This document shows, one piece after another, positions 28,176 to 38,882 of a stretch of 64,000 nt of DNA. This DNA is from Stutzerimonas stutzeri (GTDB lineage Bacteria; Pseudomonadota; Gammaproteobacteria; Pseudomonadales; Pseudomonadaceae). The stretch spans positions 434,001 to 498,000 of the forward strand of contig NZ_JAMOHZ010000004.1 in assembly GCF_024448715.1 (NCBI RefSeq), read 5' to 3'. Positions within the stretch are counted from its first letter, which is position 1; every line of letters begins with the position of its first letter. The notes under the pieces were generated by a model. The model did not search any database and was not told the origin of the DNA. It saw only the letters and a program-made list of their open reading frames with translations. A program made the translations under genes and the position numbers.

Positions 28176-29201
28176 ATGCTGGTGCTGGGGCTGGAAACTT
28201 CATGCGACGAGACCGGCGTCGCGCTGTACGACAGCAAGCACGGCCTGTTGGCCGACGCCCTGTTCAGTCAGATCGATCTGCATCGCGTCTATGGCGGTGT
28301 GGTGCCCGAGCTTGCCTCGCGTGACCACGTCAAACGAATGCTGCCACTGATCCGCCAGGTGCTGTCCGAAGCCGGTCGCGAATCGAGCCAGATCAATGCA
28401 GTTGCCTATACCGCTGGCCCTGGCCTGGTTGGCGCTTTGCTGGTCGGGGCCTCCTGCGCGCAAGCGATGGCCTTTGCCTGGGGCGTACCGGCGATCGGCG
28501 TGCATCATATGGAAGGCCATTTACTGGCGCCAATGCTTGAAGAGCAGCCGCCGGCGTTCCCCTTCGTCGCTTTGCTGGTGTCCGGCGGGCATACGCAGTT
28601 GGTGCGGGTCGATGGCATTGGGCGCTACGAGCTTCTTGGCGAGTCGGTGGACGATGCCGCCGGTGAGGCATTCGACAAGACCGCAAAACTGATGGGGCTG
28701 CGTTATCCCGGCGGCCCAGAGATCGCCTTGCTCGCCGAACGCGGCACGCCAGGTCGCTTCGTATTCCCGCGGCCCATGACCGATCGACCGGGCCTGGATT
28801 TCAGTTTTAGCGGACTCAAGACGTCCACGCTCACGACGTGGCAACAATGCCGTGCCGCTGGCGATGATGGCGAGCAAACCCGCTGCGATATCGCGCTGGC
28901 CTTCCAGCAGGCGGTCGTCGAGACGCTGACCATTAAATGCCGACGTGCCTTGAAACAGACCGGCCTTAACAGTTTGGTGATTGCTGGTGGTGTGAGCGCC
29001 AATCTGTCTTTGCGTCAGAGCCTGGAAGCAATGCTCGGTGAGCTTAAAGGACGGGTGTTCTACGCGCGGCCGCGTTTCTGTACAGACAATGGTGCGATGA
29101 TCGCTTACGCCGGCTGTCAACGGCTATTGGCCGGGCAGCACGAAGGGCCGGAGATTTCCGTTCAGGCGCGCTGGCCGATGGAAAAGTTGGCCGCCATATA
29201 A
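28176..29201 (+). CDS. tsaD: tRNA N6-adenosine threonylcarbamoyltransferase
   Basis: TsaD transfers threonylcarbamoyl to A37 of ANN-decoding tRNAs together with TsaB and TsaE. Start ATG 28176 has GGAAGG at 28162-28167 and gives 341 residues. The [11 protein letters not shown] opening and the metal-binding histidines 111 and 115 (HHMEGHL) are present. An upstream in-frame ATG at 28152 is unlikely. It is divergent to rpsU and convergent with plsY. Confidence 0.97.
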   Translation: MLVLGLETSCDETGVALYDSKHGLLADALFSQIDLHRVYGGVVPELASRDHVKRMLPLIRQVLSEAGRESSQINAVAYTAGPGLVGALLVGASCAQAMAFAWGVPAIGVHHMEGHLLAPMLEEQPPAFPFVALLVSGGHTQLVRVDGIGRYELLGESVDDAAGEAFDKTAKLMGLRYPGGPEIALLAERGTPGRFVFPRPMTDRPGLDFSFSGLKTSTLTTWQQCRAAGDDGEQTRCDIALAFQQAVVETLTIKCRRALKQTGLNSLVIAGGVSANLSLRQSLEAMLGELKGRVFYARPRFCTDNGAMIAYAGCQRLLAGQHEGPEISVQARWPMEKLAAI

Positions 29202-29212
29202 CGGATTACGGT

Positions 29213-29782
29213 TCAGAAGTGTCGCTCCTTGCCGGCAAACAGGTCGCGAAGGTTACTGCGGTGGCGCCAGACGATCAGGCTCGCCAGCAACGTCATCGGC
29301 CAGAGCGCGCCGGGTTGCTGCCAGGCCAGCAACGGTAGGCAGAGCGGCAACGCGGCGAGCGCGGCAAGTGAGCTGGTGCGGGTTATTTTGAACACCAGCA
29401 GCCAAATACTCAGTGCGAGCAGCGCGGCAGGAGGGTAGAGGCCGAACAGGGCGCCTGCTGCAGTGGCAACGCCCTTGCCGCCGCTAAAGCGGAAGTACAA
29501 CGGATACAAATGGCCGAGCACTGCTGCCAAGGCGATCCAGGCTTGCTGCTGAATCGCCAAGCCCAGCGCTTCGGCGAGCAGAACCGGTAGTAAGCCCTTG
29601 AGCAGATCGCCGAACAGCGTGCAGATCGCCAGACGTTTGCCGGCCAGCCGCAGCATGTTGGTGGCGCCGGGATTGCCGGAGCCGCTGGCTCGCGGATCGG
29701 GCGCGCCGGCCAGGCGGCTGAGTAGAATGGCGAATGACAGTGAACCGATCAGATAAGCGAGCAGTGTCAATTGCCAGAACAT
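29213..29782 (-). CDS. plsY: Glycerol-3-phosphate acyltransferase PlsY
   Basis: Acylates glycerol-3-phosphate from acyl phosphate in the inner membrane, the first step of phospholipid synthesis. The 189-residue protein has about five membrane segments and the conserved loops [12 protein letters not shown] and [13 protein letters not shown]. Start ATG 29782 ([13 protein letters not shown]) fits the P. aeruginosa protein as I recall it; ATG 29791 would add three residues. The gene is divergent to folB. Confidence 0.93.
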   Translation of the reverse strand: MFWQLTLLAYLIGSLSFAILLSRLAGAPDPRASGSGNPGATNMLRLAGKRLAICTLFGDLLKGLLPVLLAEALGLAIQQQAWIALAAVLGHLYPLYFRFSGGKGVATAAGALFGLYPPAALLALSIWLLVFKITRTSSLAALAALPLCLPLLAWQQPGALWPMTLLASLIVWRHRSNLRDLFAGKERHF

Positions 29783-29857
29783 GGCATCCATCCGGGGCAG
29801 GGAGCTCCTGAGTCTAACGGCGAGCATTGAACTTGTCGTGTCGTGGGAGAGAGTTGC

Positions 29858-30211
29858 GTGGATACAGTGTTCATCGAAGGGCTGGAAGTGGATACGCTGA
29901 TTGGCGCCTATGATTGGGAGCGCGGCATTCGGCAGTGCCTGCGTCTGGATCTGACACTGGGCTGGGATATTCGTCCCGCCGCGGTGAACGACGAGCTGGA
30001 CAAGGCCCTGGACTATGCTGAGGTGACCGCTGCCATCGATCGTTTCGCCCAGTCATCACGCTTCGAGTTGGTCGAAACCTTCGCTGAACGCCTGGCTGCG
30101 GATCTGATGAGCCAATTCGGCATCGTCTGGCTACGGCTGCGGGTTACCAAGCCGGGCGTCAATACCCGAGCTTCGGCTCTAGGCGTGGAGATCGAACGCG
30201 GATGCCGCTGA
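29858..30211 (+). CDS. folB: Dihydroneopterin aldolase
   Basis: Cleaves dihydroneopterin in folate synthesis. A 117-residue protein beginning at GTG 29858, with GGGAGAGAG at 29845-29853. The conserved opening ([20 protein letters not shown]) and the Lys in RVTKPG near residue 99 are seen. It overlaps folK, the next enzyme of the same pathway, by 10 bases. Confidence 0.94.
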   Translation: MDTVFIEGLEVDTLIGAYDWERGIRQCLRLDLTLGWDIRPAAVNDELDKALDYAEVTAAIDRFAQSSRFELVETFAERLAADLMSQFGIVWLRLRVTKPGVNTRASALGVEIERGCR

Positions 30212-30738
30212 TTCCCGTACTGCTTGGGCTCGGCAGTAACGTCCGGCGCGAACAGAATCTGGTTGCCGGTCTCGATGCACTAGAGCAACTGCTCGGTGAC
30301 ATGCGCTGTTCGCCGGTTTTTGAAAGCCTGGCAGTGGGTTACAAGGGCGATAACTTCTACAATCTGGTGGTCGCCGGATTCACGAAATTACCCTTGATGG
30401 AGTTGGACCGCCGCCTGAAATTCATCGAGGCGGACAACGGCCGTTACGCACCGGAGCGCAAGGGTTTGCCGCTGGATATAGATGTGCTGATGTATGACGA
30501 TCTGGTCGGTAATTTCCACGGGCTGGAGCTGCCTCGTCCAGAAACGCTGAAGAACGCATTCGTGCTTTGGCCGCTGGCGCTGCTGGCGCCCGACGTCCGG
30601 CATCCGAGCGCGGGGCGAAGTTTCGCCGATTTGTGGCAGGGTTCGACGATCAATCAACAGCTCTGGCCTGTGCCGTTTCGGTGGAACGGCGCGGAATTGA
30701 CGCCGGCTGCTCTGATGCAATCCTATCCGGCGTCGTAG
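30202..30738 (+). CDS. folK: 2-amino-4-hydroxy-6-hydroxymethyldihydropteridine pyrophosphokinase
   Basis: Transfers pyrophosphate from ATP to hydroxymethyl-dihydropterin, the step after FolB. The 178-residue protein opens LLGLGSNV and carries the metal- and substrate-binding stretch GLPLDIDVLMYDD. It forms a two-gene folate unit with folB. It is convergent with cca; the 144 bases between them show no clear terminator. Confidence 0.94.
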   Translation: MPLIPVLLGLGSNVRREQNLVAGLDALEQLLGDMRCSPVFESLAVGYKGDNFYNLVVAGFTKLPLMELDRRLKFIEADNGRYAPERKGLPLDIDVLMYDDLVGNFHGLELPRPETLKNAFVLWPLALLAPDVRHPSAGRSFADLWQGSTINQQLWPVPFRWNGAELTPAALMQSYPAS

Positions 30739-30882
30739 TCCGGTTGCTTCGAGTCTGTTGGTTCTGCAACCGCATTGACAGGTTACGCAGCGGATCGGGC
30801 TGCGCGGGACCGGAGTTTCGGTGTTCTGCCGCTTCACCCATTTACGTACTATAGGCGGCTTCGCTACTACCCCCACCTGTGA

Positions 30883-32130
30883 TTAGTCGGCTGTGCTCTG
30901 GTGAGTTTGTTGATATAGCCGGACCGCCTGCAGGCGGTCGCGTTTGAGTGCGTAGCCCAGTTCTGCACCTTTGTAACCTTGCTCTATCAATGGTTTTACC
31001 GGTACGGCGCGTGCGGATTCTGCGGCGCCACGCAGGTAGCTGGCCTGGGGATAGTCACGCTTCTCATGACCAGGGAAGCCTCGGGCGACCATTTCACAGG
31101 CGGCAATGAAATGTTCGAAGCGTTCGGGGCGGCGGTAGATATCGAAGTGCTGGAGCAGGTCGAAAAGCGTCGAGGCGCTTAGCTCGATTGCTCGATGGCC
31201 CAGGGTGTGAAACTCGCCAACCAGCATGGCGAGCTCCTGACAATCACGCGGCACCTTGTAACGCGCATTGGCGGCCTCGATCAGCTGCACGTCTTTTTTT
31301 TCATGGGCGATTTGCTGCGATCCTTTATCGTCCGGCGTATCGTCCTCACCCTTACCCAGATCGTGCAGTAGGCACGCCCAGCGCACGACCAGCGGTTGCT
31401 CGTGGATCGCGCATCGGCGCAGCACGCTGAGCAGATGTCCGCCCGTATCGGTTTTTTTCGATTGATGTGCGTCCGCTTGCGGGGCGTCGAACAAGGCGTT
31501 GATGTCCGGGAACAGCTCCCTTAATGCGCCGCAGTCACGCAGCACCTTCACGAACACATCGGGGCGAGGTTCCATCAGCGCGCGTGAAATCTCCTTCCAG
31601 CTGCGTTCCGGTGTCAGCGCTTGCAACTCACCCGACTCGGCGAGCTGGCGCATCAGAGCTTGAGTCTCTTCCGCTACGCTGAAGCCAAGTTCGGCATAGC
31701 GCGCAGCAAAACGGGCCACGCGCAACACTCTTAACGGGTCCTCGGCGAAAGCGGGGGATACATGCCTGAGCTTTCGCGCGGCGAGATCAGCCTGGCCGTC
31801 ATAGGGATCGATCAGGTGGCCCTGTTCATCCTCGGCCATGGCATTGATGGTCAGGTCGCGACGTATCAGGTCTTCTTCCAGGGTTACGTCAGGGCTGGCA
31901 TAAAAGGTGAAACCGCCATAACCGCGACCGCTTTTGCGCTCGGTGCGCGCGAGCGCATATTCCTCGCCGGAAGCCGGATGCAGGAAAACCGGGAAATCCG
32001 CACCCACCGGGCGAAAACCTTTGGCCTGCATTTCCTCTGCACTGGAGCCCACAACGACCCAATCCACTTCGGTCACGGGCCGCCCCAGCAACCGATCACG
32101 TACTGCCCCGCCGACTTTGTAGATCTGCAT
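30883..32130 (-). CDS. cca: CCA tRNA nucleotidyltransferase with HD domain
   Basis: Adds or repairs the CCA end of tRNAs. A 415-residue protein with the nucleotidyltransferase head ([22 protein letters not shown], from residue 5) and an [10 protein letters not shown] motif. A C-terminal HD phosphohydrolase domain ([14 protein letters not shown]) is typical of the gammaproteobacterial enzyme. It stands alone between folK and the spoVR end. Confidence 0.97.
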   Translation of the reverse strand: MQIYKVGGAVRDRLLGRPVTEVDWVVVGSSAEEMQAKGFRPVGADFPVFLHPASGEEYALARTERKSGRGYGGFTFYASPDVTLEEDLIRRDLTINAMAEDEQGHLIDPYDGQADLAARKLRHVSPAFAEDPLRVLRVARFAARYAELGFSVAEETQALMRQLAESGELQALTPERSWKEISRALMEPRPDVFVKVLRDCGALRELFPDINALFDAPQADAHQSKKTDTGGHLLSVLRRCAIHEQPLVVRWACLLHDLGKGEDDTPDDKGSQQIAHEKKDVQLIEAANARYKVPRDCQELAMLVGEFHTLGHRAIELSASTLFDLLQHFDIYRRPERFEHFIAACEMVARGFPGHEKRDYPQASYLRGAAESARAVPVKPLIEQGYKGAELGYALKRDRLQAVRLYQQTHQSTAD

Positions 32131-32191
32131 GTCTTCCTCCGTTCGGGCGGAGGATAAAGGATAAAGGCGGTGAAGCCGATAAGAGCGCTGT

Positions 32192-32226
32192 AGGCTGGAC
32201 GGAGTAGCAGCAGCAAGCTCCAGCCT
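32192..32226. repeat. Hairpin repeat after spoVR
   Basis: An 8-bp inverted repeat AGGCTGGA/TCCAGCCT (32192-32199 with 32219-32226) enclosing 19 bases with GCAGCAGCAAG. It directly abuts the spoVR stop. It resembles short dispersed hairpins of pseudomonads and may protect or end the mRNA of the prkA-yeaH-spoVR operon. Confidence 0.5.
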
Positions 32227-33777
32227 TCAATGCATTGCTGGCAAATTCATGCCTGGGAATTTGCTTTCGGCTTCTGGCTCGATTCGGGGCGGCATGTGGT
32301 GGGTAGTGACCAACTTGTCGTCCTGCATCGATTGTAGGTGCACGTCGAAGCCCCAGAGTCGGTGCAAATGCTTGAGTACCTCTTCGGTCGAGCCGCCCAG
32401 CGGTTTGCGGTCATGTTGCTGGTGGCGCAGTGTGAGCGAGCGATCACCGCGGCGGTCGACGCTCCAGACCTGCACGTTGGGCTCACGATTACCAAGGTTG
32501 TACTGCGCCGCGAGCAATTCGCGAATGGTGTGGTAGCCGCTCTCGTCGTGGATGGCCGGGACCAGCAGTTCATCCTTGCGGTCATCGTCGAGAATGCTGA
32601 ACAGCTTGAGGTCGCGAATCACTTTCGGCGAGAGGAACTGCAAAATGAAACTCTCGTCCTTGAAGTTGTTCATGGCGAATTTAACGGTGGTCAGCCAATC
32701 GCTGCCGGCAATGTCCGGGAACCAGCGCTTGTCTTCTTCGGTGGGGTGCTCGCAGATCCGGCGAATATCCTGATACATGGCGAACCCCAGCGTGTAGGGG
32801 TTGATGCCGCTGTAGTACGGGCTGTCGAAGCCGGGCTGATAAATGACGCTGGTGTGAGACTGAAAAAATTCGAACATGAATCCGTCGGTTACCAACCCCT
32901 CGTCGTAGAGGTCGTTGATCAGCGTGTAGTGCCAGAACGTGGCCCAACCCTCATTCATTACCTGGGTCTGGCGCTGCGGATAGAAATACTGCGCGATCTT
33001 GCGCACGATGCGCACCACCTCGCGTTGCCAGGGCTCTAGCAGCGGGGCGTGCTTCTCGATGAAGTAGAGAATATTTTCCTGCGGCTCGGCCGGGAACCGT
33101 TGATCCCGCTGACGCTCGTCATCCTTTTCGCCAAATTTGGGTATGGTCCGCCAGAGATCGTTGATCTGCTTTTGCAGATGCTCTTCGCGATCCTTCTGCC
33201 GGCGCCGCTCCTCTTCGGCGGAGATGGGGTAGGGCCGTTTGTAGCGATCGACACCGTAGTTCATCAAGGCGTGGCAGGAGTCCAGCAGATCCTCGACGGC
33301 ATTGATCCCGTGGCGCTCCTCGCACTGCATGATGTACTGCTTGGCAAAAACCAGATAGTCGATGATCGAGCTGGCATCGGTCCAGGTGCGGAACAGGTAG
33401 TTGCCCTTGAAGAAACTGTTGTGCCCGTAGCTGGCATGGGCAATCACCAGCGCCTGCATGGTGATGGTGTTCTCTTCCATCAGATAGGCGATGCAGGGAT
33501 CGGAATTGATCACGATCTCGTAGGCCAGGCCCATCTGGCCGCGGGTGTAGGACTTTTCGGTGCTGAGGAAATGTTTGCCGTAGGACCAATGGTGGTAGCC
33601 GAGCGGCATGCCCACCGAGGCATAGGCATCCATCATCTGCTCGGCCGTGATTACCTCGATCTGGTTGGGGTAGGTATCCAACGCGTAGCGCTCGGCAATG
33701 CGGCCAATCTCGCGGTCGTAGGTCCGGATCAGCTCGAAGGTCCATTCCGAACCGGTGGAAATGGGCTGTCGTTTCAT
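32227..33777 (-). CDS. SpoVR/YcgB family protein
   Basis: A 516-residue cytoplasmic protein of the SpoVR family, known as YcgB in E. coli and tied to stationary phase and general stress. The biochemical function is unknown. The family core with its conserved HWSYGKHF stretch is near residue 62. It lies 10 bases after yeaH and is the third gene of a conserved prkA-yeaH-spoVR unit. Confidence 0.93.
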   Translation of the reverse strand: MKRQPISTGSEWTFELIRTYDREIGRIAERYALDTYPNQIEVITAEQMMDAYASVGMPLGYHHWSYGKHFLSTEKSYTRGQMGLAYEIVINSDPCIAYLMEENTITMQALVIAHASYGHNSFFKGNYLFRTWTDASSIIDYLVFAKQYIMQCEERHGINAVEDLLDSCHALMNYGVDRYKRPYPISAEEERRRQKDREEHLQKQINDLWRTIPKFGEKDDERQRDQRFPAEPQENILYFIEKHAPLLEPWQREVVRIVRKIAQYFYPQRQTQVMNEGWATFWHYTLINDLYDEGLVTDGFMFEFFQSHTSVIYQPGFDSPYYSGINPYTLGFAMYQDIRRICEHPTEEDKRWFPDIAGSDWLTTVKFAMNNFKDESFILQFLSPKVIRDLKLFSILDDDRKDELLVPAIHDESGYHTIRELLAAQYNLGNREPNVQVWSVDRRGDRSLTLRHQQHDRKPLGGSTEEVLKHLHRLWGFDVHLQSMQDDKLVTTHHMPPRIEPEAESKFPGMNLPAMH

Positions 33778-33787
33778 GCTGGATACC

Positions 33788-35059
33788 TCAGCTAGCCATG
33801 CGCCGCTGGAAGAGTTCGCGGAACACCGGATAGATGTCTCCCGCCGTCACCAACTGTTGCTGGGCGAACGATTCGTCAAAGGCCTCGGCCACCTGGTTGT
33901 ATTCGTACCACAGTGCCTGATGCTCGCGCGGCGTGATTTCGACATAGGTGAAGTATTGGACGAACGGCATGATCTGGTTGATCAGAATGTCGCGGCAGAC
34001 TGGTGAGTCGTCGTTCCAGTTGTCGCCGTCCGACGCCTGTGCGGCATAGATGTTCCACTCATTGGCCGGATAACGATCGGCCATGATTTCCTGCATCATT
34101 TTCAACGCACTTGAAACGATAGTGCCGCCCGTTTCGCGTGAGTAGAAGAACTCTTCCTCGTCGACTTCTTTAGCGCTGGTGTGGTGCCGGATGAACACCA
34201 CGTCTATCTTTTCGTAGTTCCGCTTGAGGAACAGATACAGCAGGATAAAGAAGCGCTTGGCGATGTCCTTGGTTGCCTGGGTCATGGAACCGGACACATC
34301 CATCAGGCAGAACATGACTGCCTTGGAACTTGGATTGGGATGCTTGACCAGCAGGTTGTACTTGAGATCGAAGGTGTCGAGAAAAGGGACGCGATGGATG
34401 CGGGCGCTGAGCCGCTGGATTTCCTCCTCGGCGGCCTGGATATCGCTGAAATTGGCTGGTTCCTCGAGCTTGAGGCGTGCCAGTTCTGCCTTCACTTCCC
34501 GCAGCTTGGCGCGGCTGCTGCCTGAGAGAGCGATGCGGCGTGCGTGCGCCGAACGCAGGGTTCGGATGATGTTGATCCGCGAGGGATTGCCCTCATTACT
34601 GATGCCGGCGCGAACCGTTTTGAAGGTGTCGGTACCGGCGAGGTGACGCTTGACCAGGTTCGGCAGTTCGAGGTCTTCGAACATGAAGTCGAGAAATTCT
34701 TCCTGGGTTATCTGGAAGACGAAATCATCCACGCCTTCGCCGGTATTGCTGGCCTTTCCGGCACCTTGGCCACCACCGCCTCCCTGCGGGCGTGGGATGC
34801 GCTCGCCAGCGACGAATTCCTTGTTGCCCGGATGCACGATGGTCTGCTGGCCGCCACGGCCGTGGTGCAGAATCGGCTCGTCAATGTCGCGGCCGGGAAT
34901 GCTGATCTGCTCGCCGTGCTCCATGTCGGTGATGGAGCGACGTCCCACGGCGTCCTCCACAGCCTTCTTGATGTGCCCACGGTATCGCTGCAGGAAGCGC
35001 TGGCGATTGACCGTGCTTTTGTTCTTACCATTCAAACGGCGGTCGATTACGTAACTCAT
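33788..35059 (-). CDS. yeaH: DUF444 / YeaH family protein with von Willebrand-like domain
   Basis: A 423-residue protein of the YeaH/DUF444 family. Start ATG 35059 has GGAGGG upstream; the longer frame adds an unrelated tail. The C-terminal half holds a metal-binding VWA-like motif (DVSGSMTQ), preceded by a glycine-rich stretch (PQGGGGGQG). The E. coli homologue is co-expressed with the kinase YeaG in stationary phase and nitrogen starvation. A role as partner or substrate of PrkA is inferred from the operon. Confidence 0.93.
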   Translation of the reverse strand: MSYVIDRRLNGKNKSTVNRQRFLQRYRGHIKKAVEDAVGRRSITDMEHGEQISIPGRDIDEPILHHGRGGQQTIVHPGNKEFVAGERIPRPQGGGGGQGAGKASNTGEGVDDFVFQITQEEFLDFMFEDLELPNLVKRHLAGTDTFKTVRAGISNEGNPSRINIIRTLRSAHARRIALSGSSRAKLREVKAELARLKLEEPANFSDIQAAEEEIQRLSARIHRVPFLDTFDLKYNLLVKHPNPSSKAVMFCLMDVSGSMTQATKDIAKRFFILLYLFLKRNYEKIDVVFIRHHTSAKEVDEEEFFYSRETGGTIVSSALKMMQEIMADRYPANEWNIYAAQASDGDNWNDDSPVCRDILINQIMPFVQYFTYVEITPREHQALWYEYNQVAEAFDESFAQQQLVTAGDIYPVFRELFQRRMAS

Positions 35060-35139
35060 AAATGCCCTCCGGGCGCTGCAGGCCGCAGGCCACAAGCGGC
35101 AGGTAATTGCTCCGCTTGCGCCTGTAGCTTAGGGCCGCG

Positions 35140-37062
35140 TTACTGCGATTTACGTACCCGCAGATACCATTCCGAAAGCAAGCGCACCTGCTTTTCGGTG
35201 TAGCCGCGTTCGACCATCCGTACGACGAAGTCGTTGTGCTTCTTCTGATCTTCCTTGCTGGCCTTGGCGTTGAAGCTGATAACGGGCAGCAGGTCTTCGG
35301 TGTTGGAGAACATTTTCTTCTCGATCACCACGCGCAGCTTCTCGTAGCTGAGCCAGGAAGGGTTCTTGCCATTGTTGTTGGCGCGGGCACGCAGCACGAA
35401 ATTGACGATCTCGTTGCGGAAATCCTTCGGGTTGCTGATGCCGGCCGGCTTCTCGATTTTCTCCAATTCTTCGTTGAGGGCGGCGCGATTGAGGATCTCG
35501 CCGGTTTCCGGGTCGCGATATTCCTGATCCTGAATCCAGAAGTCTGCGTACAACACGTAACGGTCGAAAATGTTCTGGCCGTACTCGCTGTAGGACTCGA
35601 GATAGGCGGTCTGAATTTCCTTGCCGATGAAGTCGACGTAACGCGGCGCCAGATATTCCTTGATGAAGCGCAGATAGCGTTCGCGTACCTCGGCGGGGAA
35701 CTGCTCTTGCTCGATCTGCTGCTCCAGCACGTAAAGCAGGTGGACCGGGTTGGCTGCGATCTCATGCGGATCGAAGTTGAAGACCTTGGACAGGATCTTG
35801 AAGGCGAAGCGGGTCGAAAGCCCATTCATACCCTCATCGACGCCCGCCGTGTCGCGGTATTCCTGGATCGACTTGGCTTTGGGATCGGTGTCCTTGAGAT
35901 TCTCCCCGTCGTAAACACGCATTTTCGAATAGATATTGGAGTTGTCCGGCTCCTTCAAGCGGCTGAGTACGGAAAACTGCGCCAGCATTTTTAACGTGTC
36001 CGGTGCGCAGTGCGCTTGGGACAGCGAACTGTTGAACAGCAACTTGTCGTAAATCTTGATCTCATCGGTGACGCGCAGGCAGTACGGCACCTTGACGATG
36101 TAGATGCGGTCGATGAACGCCTCGTTGTTCTTGTTGTTTCGGAAGGTATGCCACTCCGATTCGTTGGAGTGGGCCAACAGAATGCCGCTGTACGGAATCG
36201 CGCCGAGGCCTTCGGTACTGTTGTAATTGCCTTCCTGGGTCGCGGTCAGCAAAGGATGGAGCACCTTGATCGGTGCCTTGAACATCTCGACGAATTCCAT
36301 CAGACCCTGGTTGGCGCGGCACAATGCACCCGAATAGCTGTACGCGTCAGGGTCGTTCTGCGGGAATTCCTCTAGCTTGCGGATATCCACCTTGCCCACC
36401 AGCGCCGATATGTCCTGGTTGTTCTCGTCGCCAGGTTCGGTCTTGGCCACGGCGATCTGGTTGAGGATCGAGGGATACAGTTTGACTACGCGGAATTGGC
36501 TGATGTCGCCGCCAAACTCCTGCAGACGCTTGGTTGCCCAGGGAGACATGATCGAATTGAGATAACGGCGTGGGATGCCGTAATCCTCCTCGAGGATCTC
36601 CGCGTCCTCCGCCGGGTTGAATAGGCCCAGTGGCGATTCGAATACCGGCGAGCCCTTGATGGCATAGAAGGGGACTTTCTCGATCAGTTGCTTGAGCTTT
36701 TCGGCCAGCGATGACTTGCCGCCGCCCACCGGACCGAGGAGATACAGGATCTGCTTCTTCTCTTCCAGCCCCTGCGCGGCATGGCGAAAATAAGAGACGA
36801 TCTGGTCGATGCAGTCTTCCATGCCGTGAAAATCTTCGAAGGCGGGATAACGGCGGATAACCTTATTGGAAAAAATCCGCGACAATCGCGGGTCGGTCGA
36901 GGTGTCGACCAGTTGTGGCTCGCCTATGGCCATCAGCAGGCGCTCAGCGGCGGTGGCGTAGGTACCCCGGTCTTCCTTGCACAGGTCGAGGTATTCCTGA
37001 AGCGAATACTCTTCTTGGCGGGTTGCTTCGAATCGTTGCTGGAAATGGCTGAAAATGCTCAT
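35140..37062 (-). CDS. prkA: PrkA family serine protein kinase / AAA+ protein (YeaG)
   Basis: A 640-residue protein with an N-terminal AAA-type ATPase core (Walker A GPVGGGKS at 110-117) and a C-terminal PrkA domain. E. coli YeaG is a kinase linked to adaptation to nitrogen starvation. Start ATG 37062 has GAGGTGA six bases upstream; the GTG at 37071 is less likely. It is the first gene of the prkA-yeaH-spoVR operon, which has a 266-base upstream gap for regulation. Confidence 0.95.
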   Translation of the reverse strand: MSIFSHFQQRFEATRQEEYSLQEYLDLCKEDRGTYATAAERLLMAIGEPQLVDTSTDPRLSRIFSNKVIRRYPAFEDFHGMEDCIDQIVSYFRHAAQGLEEKKQILYLLGPVGGGKSSLAEKLKQLIEKVPFYAIKGSPVFESPLGLFNPAEDAEILEEDYGIPRRYLNSIMSPWATKRLQEFGGDISQFRVVKLYPSILNQIAVAKTEPGDENNQDISALVGKVDIRKLEEFPQNDPDAYSYSGALCRANQGLMEFVEMFKAPIKVLHPLLTATQEGNYNSTEGLGAIPYSGILLAHSNESEWHTFRNNKNNEAFIDRIYIVKVPYCLRVTDEIKIYDKLLFNSSLSQAHCAPDTLKMLAQFSVLSRLKEPDNSNIYSKMRVYDGENLKDTDPKAKSIQEYRDTAGVDEGMNGLSTRFAFKILSKVFNFDPHEIAANPVHLLYVLEQQIEQEQFPAEVRERYLRFIKEYLAPRYVDFIGKEIQTAYLESYSEYGQNIFDRYVLYADFWIQDQEYRDPETGEILNRAALNEELEKIEKPAGISNPKDFRNEIVNFVLRARANNNGKNPSWLSYEKLRVVIEKKMFSNTEDLLPVISFNAKASKEDQKKHNDFVVRMVERGYTEKQVRLLSEWYLRVRKSQ

Positions 37063-37218
37063 TGACTTCACCTCGGACGATGCTCGGAGCCGGTGTTGTC
37101 ATCAGGCATTCAGGTACTGGCCGACATCGGCCTGTGGAGTTCCCCCGAACACCTGATGGTCGAAACCTGAGGCCCGGTGGCCGAAAACGGCTTCACCTGT
37201 TTGGATGGCCTGAACTGA

Positions 37219-37245
37219 AGGATAGTTCGGATTCAACAAATTCAA
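37219..37245 (-). promoter_or_regulatory. Weak candidate stationary-phase promoter of prkA
   Basis: On the minus strand CTATCCT (37219-37225) is one base off the sigma-S -10 form CTATACT. TTGAAT (37240-37245) lies about 15 bases upstream. The spacing is short. It sits 157 bases before the prkA start. Proposed by eye only. Confidence 0.25.
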
Positions 37246-37294
37246 GGGAAGAGAGGTGCATTTACCGCTGCGTTTCGTCGGATGGGGGCGCAAC

Positions 37295-37311
37295 GCCGCG
37301 CAATGCGCGGC
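37295..37311. terminator. Hairpin after glpE
   Basis: A 7-bp GCCGCGC/GCGCGGC stem with loop AAT, 18 bases past the glpE stop. No T-run follows on the minus strand, so it is a weak terminator candidate for the lptD-to-glpE unit. Confidence 0.4.
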
Positions 37312-37328
37312 ATCTGCGAAAATATTAT

Positions 37329-37658
37329 TTATGCAGGATCGCCCTGCTCGACGTCCTGAGGAAAGCTTTGCCGCCAAAGCTCGAAGCCGCCATCGAGACT
37401 ATAGACGTCGGAGAAACCCTGATTGATCAGGTATGCCGCCGCGCTCTGGCTGGAGTGGCCGTGATAACAGGTGACGATAAGTGGATGGTCAAGGTCTGCC
37501 GCGGCGATGAAGTCGGGTAGCGATTGATTGTCGAGATGCGTCGATCCCTTGATATGGCCACTGGCGTAGCTGTGCGCGTCGCGAATATCGACGATCACGC
37601 CGCCTTCGCTGCGCAGCGCCTGTGCCTGCTCCGGAGAGATGCGTTTGAAATCAGTCAT
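37329..37658 (-). CDS. glpE: Thiosulfate sulfurtransferase GlpE
   Basis: A single-domain rhodanese of 109 residues that transfers sulfane sulfur from thiosulfate to cyanide or thioredoxin. The active-site Cys is residue 64 in the TCYHGHSS loop. Start ATG 37658 has GAGG upstream. It overlaps apaH by 8 bases, so it belongs to the end of the lptD-surA-pdxA-rsmA-apaG-apaH run. Confidence 0.94.
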   Translation of the reverse strand: MTDFKRISPEQAQALRSEGGVIVDIRDAHSYASGHIKGSTHLDNQSLPDFIAAADLDHPLIVTCYHGHSSQSAAAYLINQGFSDVYSLDGGFELWRQSFPQDVEQGDPA

Positions 37659-38475
37659 GGGTTGCCTCACAGTCACAGCGGTGCAATTCGCCGCTGTCGA
37701 GATTCATCAGGGTCATGGCGTTACCCCACACACAGCCGGTGTCCAGCGCATAGACGTTGGGCTCGTCGCACTGACCTTCCAGTGCGGCCCAATGGCCGAA
37801 GATGATCTTGCAACCTCGGGTCTTGCGGTTGGGGTGGCTGAACCAGGGAGCAAACCCCGGCGGTGCGGAGTCCAGACCTTCCTTGGCTTCCAGGTCGAGC
37901 GTGCCGTCGGCTTTGCAGAAGCGCATGCGTGTGAAGTAATTGGTGATCAGGCGCAGCCGCGGCACGCCATACAGTTCCTTGTTCCACTTGGCCGGCTGGT
38001 TACCGTACATGCCTTCGAGAAACGGCTGCAGCATGGCGTCATCGCGTAATACGGCTTCGACTTCAGCGGAGCGCCGCAATGCCTTAGTCAATGACCATTG
38101 CGGTGGAATACCGGCATGGACCATCGTCGTCTCGCGTTCGGCATCGTAATGGACGAGCTTCTGTTGACGCAGCCAGTCGATCAAGTCCGCACGGTCGGGT
38201 GCATCGAGGATCGGCTTGAGAGTGTCGGCTCTTTTCAGGCGTCCGACGTCGTGTGCAACAGCCAGTAGATGCAGGTCATGGTTGCCCAGCACAGTGATGC
38301 CCGAACTGCCCAGATCACGCACGAAGCGCAGCGCTTCAAGCGACTTTGGGCCTCGGTTGACCAGGTCCCCTGCGAGCCACAGGCAGTCGCGCGAAGGGCT
38401 GAAATCGACCCGCTGCAACAGGCGCTGAAGAGGTTCGAGGCAACCTTGCAGGTCGCCGACAGCATAGGTAGTCAA
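37651..38475 (-). CDS. apaH: Symmetrical bis(5'-nucleosyl)-tetraphosphatase
   Basis: Hydrolyses Ap4A to two ADP. The 274-residue protein is a metallophosphatase with the motifs GDLQG near the start, GDLVNRGP and GNHDLHL. It overlaps apaG by 4 bases and glpE by 8 bases, so the three are probably co-translated. Confidence 0.97.
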   Translation of the reverse strand: MTTYAVGDLQGCLEPLQRLLQRVDFSPSRDCLWLAGDLVNRGPKSLEALRFVRDLGSSGITVLGNHDLHLLAVAHDVGRLKRADTLKPILDAPDRADLIDWLRQQKLVHYDAERETTMVHAGIPPQWSLTKALRRSAEVEAVLRDDAMLQPFLEGMYGNQPAKWNKELYGVPRLRLITNYFTRMRFCKADGTLDLEAKEGLDSAPPGFAPWFSHPNRKTRGCKIIFGHWAALEGQCDEPNVYALDTGCVWGNAMTLMNLDSGELHRCDCEATHD

Positions 38476-38855
38476 TGCAGGGCTCCGGGTACGGCCAGCC
38501 GGAAGGGTGCAATCATAGCGTCGAAGCGATGCCCATCTTCGGCGAGCATCTGATAGCTGCCCTGCATAGTGCCAACACGGGAAGCCATCAGCGTGCCGCT
38601 GGTATAGACATGTCGCTGGCCAGGAGCGAGCACTGGCTGCTCGCCGACCACGCCAGCGCCACGAACTTCCTGCACTTGGCCATCGCCGTCGGTGATGATC
38701 CAGTGACGTGAGAGCAGTTGTGCAGTGAGCTGGCCTTTGTTTTCGATCGTTACCGTGTAGGCAAAGGCATAACGGTTTTGTTCCGGCTGTGATTGGTCGG
38801 CCAGGTATGCCGGGCTGATATCGACGTCGATCCTGTAGCGAAGGTCTTCAGGCAT
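38472..38855 (-). CDS. apaG: ApaG protein
   Basis: A 127-residue protein with the fibronectin-like ApaG fold (also called DUF525). Its role is not settled; it is always found near apaH and rsmA. The conserved core ([15 protein letters not shown] and the GAGVVGEQP stretch) is present. It lies 27 bases after rsmA in the same direction. Confidence 0.95.
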   Translation of the reverse strand: MPEDLRYRIDVDISPAYLADQSQPEQNRYAFAYTVTIENKGQLTAQLLSRHWIITDGDGQVQEVRGAGVVGEQPVLAPGQRHVYTSGTLMASRVGTMQGSYQMLAEDGHRFDAMIAPFRLAVPGALH

Positions 38856-38882
38856 GAGGTGCTCCTACTCGTGGGTTCGCCG